Assembly: GCA_900548195.1 (NCBI GenBank)
Contig: URJQ01000047.1
Span: 1 to 20,398, forward strand
Direction: 5' to 3'
DNA from: an uncultured Prevotella sp.
GTDB lineage: Bacteria > Bacteroidota > Bacteroidia > Bacteroidales > Bacteroidaceae
Length of the DNA stretch: 20,398 nt
Under the pieces are notes generated by a model. That model worked only from the letters and a program-made list of their open reading frames with translations. It was not told the origin of the DNA and searched no databases. Every line of letters begins with the position of its first letter. Within the stretch, counting starts at the first letter, position 1. The translations under genes were made by a program, and so were the position numbers. Positions 14,897 through 20,398 of this stretch are shown in pieces.

Positions 14897-16732
14897 TTAA
14901 TAGCTGTATGTCTGACGTACATCCACGTGTACTCCATCGACATTGGAACCGAGGTTAGGATTGAACACCACGTCCTCTGATGGGAAAGGTAGGCAGAAAT
15001 ACTGCTTTCCAGACACCTGATCCTTCTTCATGAGAGCGACAGGGTTTGGAGCTGCTGTCTTAGTATCGTAAGTTACGTTGGTATTATCCCATGTTCCGGA
15101 TGTGTAATAGGCCTTATAGCAGTCATCAAGATTCCAAAGAGCGTTGCGTTTCTGTGCCTTTATGTCTGAGATACAGAAGTCTGGATTGTAGTAAGACACG
15201 CGTACATAGTCGTACCAGCGGTCACCTTCCATCGCAAACTCAAGGCGACGTTCCTTCCAGATGTCATCCCATGATACGGAAGCAGGCTTTGAAGCACTGC
15301 TCTGTACGGCACGCTGATGAACCATAGAGTATGCATCTATCACCTCAGGATTGGTGGAAGGTGCTGCACCAGGACCGATATTGGAAGCTCCGAGCATAGC
15401 TTCTGCATAGACGAGGTAAACGTCTGAGAGACGAAGGAGGAATGTAGGAACTGAAGAAGCCATTCTGCCATCAGAGCATCCTGCACCCTGCTGGTGGTCA
15501 AATGTATCACCATAGATGTGCTTTACAGTGTTGGAACCTGTAGCTGACTCAAGAGAACCGGTCACGCTCTTATATGTCTTGTCACCGACAGTACGGCCTT
15601 CATAGATGAAGTTGAGGTAATCGAAGCCTCCTCTATCCTGCCAGAACTGGTCATAAGAGAAACCTGGGAGCATCATTGTGGCGTGGAGACGAGAGTCAAG
15701 CGAACTGAGCCAAGAGTCAGGCTGACCTTCTGTCAGATCTACGCCGAATGCATTCTGGAGATCTACGGAGATACCATTCCATCCTCCCCATGTAGCGCCC
15801 CAGTCATCAATGCCATTGATGGCGAGGTCACTCTGGTAAGAGTTCTGGCGAGTCCAGTTTTCACCGTCGGCAGTCCAGCGCCATACGATGAGACCTTCCT
15901 GCGTCTTGCGGTTAGCGAGTTTGAATATATCCTCATAATTCCCCTCAAGTCCGCTTCCATTGAAGCCCTTACCGGTGCTCTTGAAGTGGTCAATCACCAT
16001 CTTGGCATACTTTGCAGCATTGTCAAGGTCAGACTGATCGACTGTTCCAGTCACACCTGCCTTGGTGAGATATACCTTAGCCAGGAGTCCCTTGGCAGAC
16101 CATTGGTCGATACGTCCCTCAGCAATCTTCAGCGTTTCGGCAGATTTTTCAAGGTCTTCGATAGCCTTTTCGAGGGTCATAACTATGTATTCATACACGT
16201 CTGGCTTCTGTATCTTCTGTGCATTCTGATACTGTCCGGATGTGAGTTCGGCCTTATTGTCGTGCACGATAGGCACTTCACCGAATGTGCGAACCAGAAA
16301 GAAGTAGCCCATAGCTTTCCAAACGAGGCATTCGCCCATAGCCTGAAGCTTTGCAGCCTCTGAACCTTTACTTCTCGCGATGTTGTTATAGACCATGTTT
16401 GAATGACCTATAGCAGCCCAAAGGGAGTAAGACATATTGATGAGGTCTTCGTCCGAACCGTTCACAGTGAACGTAAGGTAAGGGCTGGAACCCCAGTAAT
16501 AGTTGCCTGAAAGCACCTCTCCGACCTTGATGAATCCACGCTGGAAGTCATACCAAGGCGAGTTGTAGAGGTAATTGGTGGCAGAGATGCACTGGTCATC
16601 TGTCTTGTAATAGTTGTCCTCATTGTAGGAATCCTCAGTAGGTCTTTCGAGGAAGTCTCCACAAGAGCATACTGTCATTGACAATGCAGCGGCAACTGCC
16701 ATATATTTAAGGTTAGAAAATTTCATTTTCAT
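14897..16732 (-). CDS. susD: SusD/RagB-family outer-membrane glycan-binding lipoprotein
   Basis: The protein is 611 residues if it starts at the ATG at 16732, which gives a clean lipoprotein signal beginning MKMKFSNLKYM with lipobox VCSC and acylated Cys24. An in-frame ATG at 16783 would add 17 polar residues and overlap the SusC gene by 14 bp, so it is rejected. An ATG at 16726 is also possible. Typical SusD features are the N-terminal DFLERPTEDSYNEDNYY segment, TPR-like helices around LWAAIGHSNMVYNNIA, and the C-terminal ERRLEFAMEGDRWYDYVR motif. It caps the SusC channel and binds glycan for import. It starts 37 nt after the SusC stop codon, as in most such pairs. Confidence 0.96.
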   Translation of the reverse strand: MKMKFSNLKYMAVAAALSMTVCSCGDFLERPTEDSYNEDNYYKTDDQCISATNYLYNSPWYDFQRGFIKVGEVLSGNYYWGSSPYLTFTVNGSDEDLINMSYSLWAAIGHSNMVYNNIARSKGSEAAKLQAMGECLVWKAMGYFFLVRTFGEVPIVHDNKAELTSGQYQNAQKIQKPDVYEYIVMTLEKAIEDLEKSAETLKIAEGRIDQWSAKGLLAKVYLTKAGVTGTVDQSDLDNAAKYAKMVIDHFKSTGKGFNGSGLEGNYEDIFKLANRKTQEGLIVWRWTADGENWTRQNSYQSDLAINGIDDWGATWGGWNGISVDLQNAFGVDLTEGQPDSWLSSLDSRLHATMMLPGFSYDQFWQDRGGFDYLNFIYEGRTVGDKTYKSVTGSLESATGSNTVKHIYGDTFDHQQGAGCSDGRMASSVPTFLLRLSDVYLVYAEAMLGASNIGPGAAPSTNPEVIDAYSMVHQRAVQSSASKPASVSWDDIWKERRLEFAMEGDRWYDYVRVSYYNPDFCISDIKAQKRNALWNLDDCYKAYYTSGTWDNTNVTYDTKTAAPNPVALMKKDQVSGKQYFCLPFPSEDVVFNPNLGSNVDGVHVDVRQTYSY

Positions 16733-16769
16733 AATATTGTTTTTTATCTGACAATTTGAAAAAGAGGAA

Positions 16770-19700
16770 TTAGAATGATACATTCAGACCGAATGAACAA
16801 GTGGTAGGTGATGGGTAACGACCGTTATCAAGTCCCATGACATTCTGTGATGAAGTGGAGACACCGATTTCCGGGTCATATCCATCGTAACCTGTGATGG
16901 TCACAAGGTTCTGGATGTTGCAGTAGAGACGCAAGCTCTCAAGTCCCCACTTTGTAATCATCTTCTTAGGGAATGTATATCCGAGGGAGATGTTCTTCAG
17001 GCGGACATAGGATCCATCCTCGATATAACGGTCGCTCCAGCGGTCGTTATCGTTAGGATCTGAGAGAGAAACGCGTGGGATAGTGCGGTTGTTGTTTTCC
17101 AATTTCACATTGTGGATGTCGTCATACCAGTTATAGATGAGTTCGCCGTCACCGCGGTCAACGCCCATGGAGTAGTCCTTGTTAGGGTCGATAGGCATGA
17201 GTCGCGCACGTCCGTTCACGTCTGTGCTCTGGTTTGTCCATACACTGTTCATGTGTGTGAGCTTCATCTTCATGTAGTTGCCCACCTTATTGCCTACAGA
17301 ACCATTGATGAAGATATTCAGGTCAAAGTTCTTGTAGCGGAAAGTATTGTTGAAACCAAATGTGTATTTAGGCAGTGGAGAGCCGATATTGGTACGGTCA
17401 TTCTCGTCAATCACGCCGTCACCGTTGAGGTCCTTGTACTTGATGTCGCCTACATAGACTGTAGAACTCTTGGTGAACACGCCGTTTGTAGGATAAGATG
17501 ATGGCTTTGCTGAAGCCTCGATGTCTGCAAGTGAGGTATATACTCCGTCGCATACATAGCCATAGAAATTGAAGAGTGACTCACCGACCTTGGTAAGTGA
17601 CACTACGTCAGTCCACTGACCATAGCCTACGAGTGGCTGTGCGTTGCCGCCGGAACCGAGAGATACGAGCTTGTTCTTGTTGAATGAAAGCTGCAATTCT
17701 GAATCCCACTGGAAGTCACCAGTGAATGGGTGTGCTCCGATAGTGATTTCAAAACCTGTATTGCGGATAGTACCGTAGTTACCGTAAGGTGCATTGAGCT
17801 TAGAAGAACCGTTGCCCTGTGTACCCATGTATGAAGGCAACTGAAGCTGCATGAGCATATCCTTTGACTCCTTGCGATAGAAATCCATGACGAGAGTGAG
17901 GCAGTCATTGAAGAATCCGAAGTCAAGACCTACGTTGATCTGCTCCTGTGACTCCCACTTCACTGCAGTATTGGCTATCTGTGAAGGGCGATAGGACTTG
18001 CCGAGGTCTGATTCCATAACTGAAAGAGGTGAACCCCACTTGTAACCACCAATGTTTGAGTTACCGGTCTGACCCCAACCGAGACGGAGTTTACCGTTGG
18101 AAAGCCATTTGCCCACTGCATCTGAGATGAATTTCTCACTGCCGAAGCGCCATGAAACGGCTGCTGAATGGAAGCCAGCCCAGCGATTGTCGGCTCCGAA
18201 GTTTGAGGAACCGTCACGACGGTAGGTATAAGTAAGGTTATAGAGTGAGTTGTAACTGTAGTTCAGACGTCCGAAGAATGATGACATGGCTGATGATCCG
18301 AAGCCGTGGCTGATGGATGGCGTGCCGTCACCGAGTGCGGGATTGTGCACGATGTCTGAAGGAAGCTTGGTATTAGAGATAGAACTGAACTCATACTTGC
18401 TCTCCCAGCATTCCTGACCGAGCATTGCAGTGATGGAATGCTTGTCGATGGTCTGGTTGTAAGTGATGTAGTTCTTGAGCTGCCAGAACTTGTTCGTGTT
18501 GTTCTGTATGCGGCTTGAGTTGGTGGTACGCTTCCATGCACCGAGCGAAACCATAGGCTCGTAGGTCTCACCCTTGGATGTTCCGAGGTCGAAACCGAGT
18601 TCAGCGTGCCATGTAAGGTTCTTGATAGGCTTTATCTCAAGGAATATATTACCATTGAGCTTCTGACGATTAAGGAGAATATCGTCGTACATAGCCATAG
18701 CGATAGGGTTAGGAGAGGTGAATCCTTCCTGTGAAACGGATGAATAGTTTCCGTTTACGTCATAAATCTGAATGTTAGGAGGTGTGGTCAGAGAGTATGT
18801 GATAAGACCTTCCTCAGAGTCTGCGAGCTTTAAGTCGTCATTAGTATCGGAATATGTTACTGAAAGACCGAGCTTCAACCAGCTCTTCAATTGTGCGTCG
18901 AGATTGGAACGGAGTGACAGGCGATCAAAGTTGGAACCGATGATGGTACCTTCCTGATTCATGTAAGAACCAGAAACGTAGTACTGTACCTTGTCAGTAC
19001 CACCCTGTGCACTTACCTGATGTGAGTGCTGGATTGCTGTCTGGAATACGGCATCCTGCCAGTTTGTACCCTTACCGAGGAGTGAAGGGTCGGAGAGTTC
19101 CGCAGAGGCTGTGCCCTCGCCTACCCTGTAATAGTCGTTGGCATACTCTGCAAACTCGCGGAGGTTGAGCAGGTCAATGCGCTTTGCCTGACGGTTGATG
19201 GCCATCATGCCGTTATAAGAGAACTTTGCCTCGCCAGCCTTACCACGCTTTGTAGTGATGAGCACCACACCGTTAGCGCCCTGCGCTCCATAGATAGCAG
19301 TGGCGGAAGCGTCCTTGAGGATTTCCATGCTTACGATGTCAGAAGGGTCTATAGTGGAAAGAGGTGAGATGGTGGAGTTGCGTCCATTGCCGAGAGCATC
19401 GCCAAGACCATAGTCTGCGCCTGATGTACCCTGGCTCTGCACGATTACTCCGTCGATTACATAGAGCGGTTCGGCATTTGCATTGATGGTGGCAGTACCG
19501 CGCACACGGATTGATGAACTGGAACCTGGAGCACCAGATGTCTGCACTGCCGTTACACCTGCAGCACGTCCCTGAAGTGACTGGTCGAGGGAAGAGATGA
19601 TAGAGCCTTTGAGAGCGCTCTCACCTACAGAGACGGAAGAACCGGAGATGTCGCTCTTCTTCATGGTACCGTAACCTACGACTACCATTTCCTGAAGCGT

Positions 19701-20012
19701 TGTCTCGTCGGCTCTGAGAACTACCTTGATGTCATTGCGACCTGCAAGCTTGACTTCCTGGGTCTGATAGCCTACATACGAGATAGTCAGAGTAGCATTG
19801 GCATTCTTCACTTTGATGGTAAACTTACCATTGAAGTCTGTAGCCATACCATTCTGAGTACCTTTTTCACGTACTGTTGCGCCGATTGTAGGTTCGCCTT
19901 GTTCATCTATTACGGTGCCGGTCACTGTGACCTGTGCCATAACTGATGCCGAGAAGAACATAAACAGCGAGAGTAACGCAAGTTTAATGCTGAAAGTTTT
20001 TTCAGTCTTCAT
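16770..20012 (-). CDS. susC: SusC/RagA-family TonB-dependent outer-membrane glycan importer
   Basis: The 1080-residue protein has a signal peptide (cleavage likely after Ala26 before Gln27). A carboxypeptidase-regulatory-like domain covers about 28-103 (VTGTVIDEQGEPTIGATV, then YVGYQTQEV). Next come the EMVVVGYG motif at 108-115, a TonB plug domain with SLQGRAAGV and RVRGTATIN, and a long beta-barrel ending in LNVSF with a terminal aromatic residue. This is the standard SusC layout and length. It imports oligosaccharides across the outer membrane with energy from TonB. It is the first gene of the right minus-strand block and is preceded by a Bacteroidetes promoter. Substrate specificity for glucomannan oligosaccharides is inferred from the rest of the locus. 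No dedicated sensor or sigma/anti-sigma pair is seen in the window. Confidence 0.97.
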   Translation of the reverse strand: MKTEKTFSIKLALLSLFMFFSASVMAQVTVTGTVIDEQGEPTIGATVREKGTQNGMATDFNGKFTIKVKNANATLTISYVGYQTQEVKLAGRNDIKVVLRADETTLQEMVVVGYGTMKKSDISGSSVSVGESALKGSIISSLDQSLQGRAAGVTAVQTSGAPGSSSSIRVRGTATINANAEPLYVIDGVIVQSQGTSGADYGLGDALGNGRNSTISPLSTIDPSDIVSMEILKDASATAIYGAQGANGVVLITTKRGKAGEAKFSYNGMMAINRQAKRIDLLNLREFAEYANDYYRVGEGTASAELSDPSLLGKGTNWQDAVFQTAIQHSHQVSAQGGTDKVQYYVSGSYMNQEGTIIGSNFDRLSLRSNLDAQLKSWLKLGLSVTYSDTNDDLKLADSEEGLITYSLTTPPNIQIYDVNGNYSSVSQEGFTSPNPIAMAMYDDILLNRQKLNGNIFLEIKPIKNLTWHAELGFDLGTSKGETYEPMVSLGAWKRTTNSSRIQNNTNKFWQLKNYITYNQTIDKHSITAMLGQECWESKYEFSSISNTKLPSDIVHNPALGDGTPSISHGFGSSAMSSFFGRLNYSYNSLYNLTYTYRRDGSSNFGADNRWAGFHSAAVSWRFGSEKFISDAVGKWLSNGKLRLGWGQTGNSNIGGYKWGSPLSVMESDLGKSYRPSQIANTAVKWESQEQINVGLDFGFFNDCLTLVMDFYRKESKDMLMQLQLPSYMGTQGNGSSKLNAPYGNYGTIRNTGFEITIGAHPFTGDFQWDSELQLSFNKNKLVSLGSGGNAQPLVGYGQWTDVVSLTKVGESLFNFYGYVCDGVYTSLADIEASAKPSSYPTNGVFTKSSTVYVGDIKYKDLNGDGVIDENDRTNIGSPLPKYTFGFNNTFRYKNFDLNIFINGSVGNKVGNYMKMKLTHMNSVWTNQSTDVNGRARLMPIDPNKDYSMGVDRGDGELIYNWYDDIHNVKLENNNRTIPRVSLSDPNDNDRWSDRYIEDGSYVRLKNISLGYTFPKKMITKWGLESLRLYCNIQNLVTITGYDGYDPEIGVSTSSQNVMGLDNGRYPSPTTCSFGLNVSF

Positions 20013-20103
20013 AGCGTAATAGTTTTAGTTATTAATTGTGTAAAAAATATTCGTTGGTTAGGAAGTCTTAGGTTTCTTCTTTGCTGAAACATATTGATTC
20101 GGT

Positions 20104-20134
20104 TGCAAAGTTACGGTAAAATATCGTAAGCAAA
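20104..20134 (-). promoter_or_regulatory. Bacteroidetes-type promoter of the susC-led operon
   Basis: On the minus strand TTTG (20134-20131) and TAACTTTG (20113-20106) are separated by 17 nt, close to the family spacing. Transcription would start near 20098 and leave an untranslated leader of about 85 nt before the SusC ATG. Confidence 0.75.
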
Positions 20135-20398
20135 TCGTATTATTTTATCCTATATTGATACTTTTACGCATTTTTTTAGACAAAATGCAAGATAATATCA
20201 GATTTTGCTATATAACGCCAAGGTGTATTATTTACACTTTTACGCAATTAACACGATTTTAATAATAAAATGTCAGGGCTATATATAATATGGTGTTGTT
20301 TGGTGGTTTTGTTGTTTTGTTGTTTGGTAGTCCGTCTGGTGGTAGTCTGTCTGGAAGACAGTACCGAGCGAAGCGAGAGTAACCCGGGACGAAGTCTC
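20135..20398. other. AT-rich and low-complexity upstream region without a gene
   Basis: The first half is AT-rich and may hold binding sites for a regulator of susC. From 20291 to 20331 the plus strand is a G/T-only-like run with repeated TTGTT and TTTGG units. It is followed by near-direct copies AGTCCGTCTGG and AGTCTGTCTGG, and a perfect hairpin CTGTCT-GGA-AGACAG at 20347-20361. No coding sequence is supported. Confidence 0.5.

Noticed and set aside
16733..16783. Longer SusD start at 16783
   Set aside because: It would place 17 polar residues before the lipoprotein signal and overlap the SusC gene; the ATG at 16732 gives a normal signal peptide.

Overview
The window looks like a chromosomal segment of a gut or rumen Bacteroidales bacterium, most likely a Prevotellaceae member (Prevotella/Segatella type). 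The grounds are a SusC/SusD pair, several lipoproteins of surface glycan-binding type, promoters of the Bacteroidetes form TAnnTTTG, no clear Shine-Dalgarno sequences, and closest recall to Bacteroides/Prevotella proteins. The genus is an inference from recall, not from a search.

Most of the window is a beta-mannan/glucomannan utilisation locus in two minus-strand blocks. The right block reads from a promoter near 20.1 kb: SusC (16770-20012), SusD (14897-16732), a glycan-binding lipoprotein (13412-14854), a second lipoprotein with six IPT/TIG-like repeats and a duplicated Trp-rich C-terminal module (10893-13373), a GH5 lipoprotein (9265-10824), and a GH26-fold lipoprotein (8166-9197) that lacks both catalytic glutamates. 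The left block holds a secreted active-type GH26 mannanase (2078-3250), a cytoplasmic GH130 mannosylglucose phosphorylase (814-2004) and the N-terminal part of a GPH-family sugar symporter that runs off the left edge. In the model, surface proteins capture and cut glucomannan, SusC/D imports the pieces, the GH26 trims them to disaccharides, the symporter takes these into the cytoplasm, and the phosphorylase splits mannosyl-glucose. The epimerase that would link mannobiose to the phosphorylase is not in the window and may lie just beyond the left edge.

Between the two blocks, on the opposite strand, lies a three-gene biotin-dependent acyl-CoA carboxylase operon (biotin carboxylase 4416-5930, biotin carrier protein 5932-6447, carboxyltransferase 6437-7900). 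It is preceded by a strong promoter and a clear cobalamin riboswitch (3813-4035), then about 380 nt of unassigned leader. A bidirectional terminator (7964-7998) separates it from the convergent right block.

The features most worth a second look are the apparently dead GH26 lipoprotein, the cobalamin riboswitch in front of a carboxylase operon, the tandem Trp-rich modules, and several unexplained repeats and hairpins in the intergenic gaps. No tRNA, rRNA, CRISPR array, insertion sequence or transcription regulator gene was seen.
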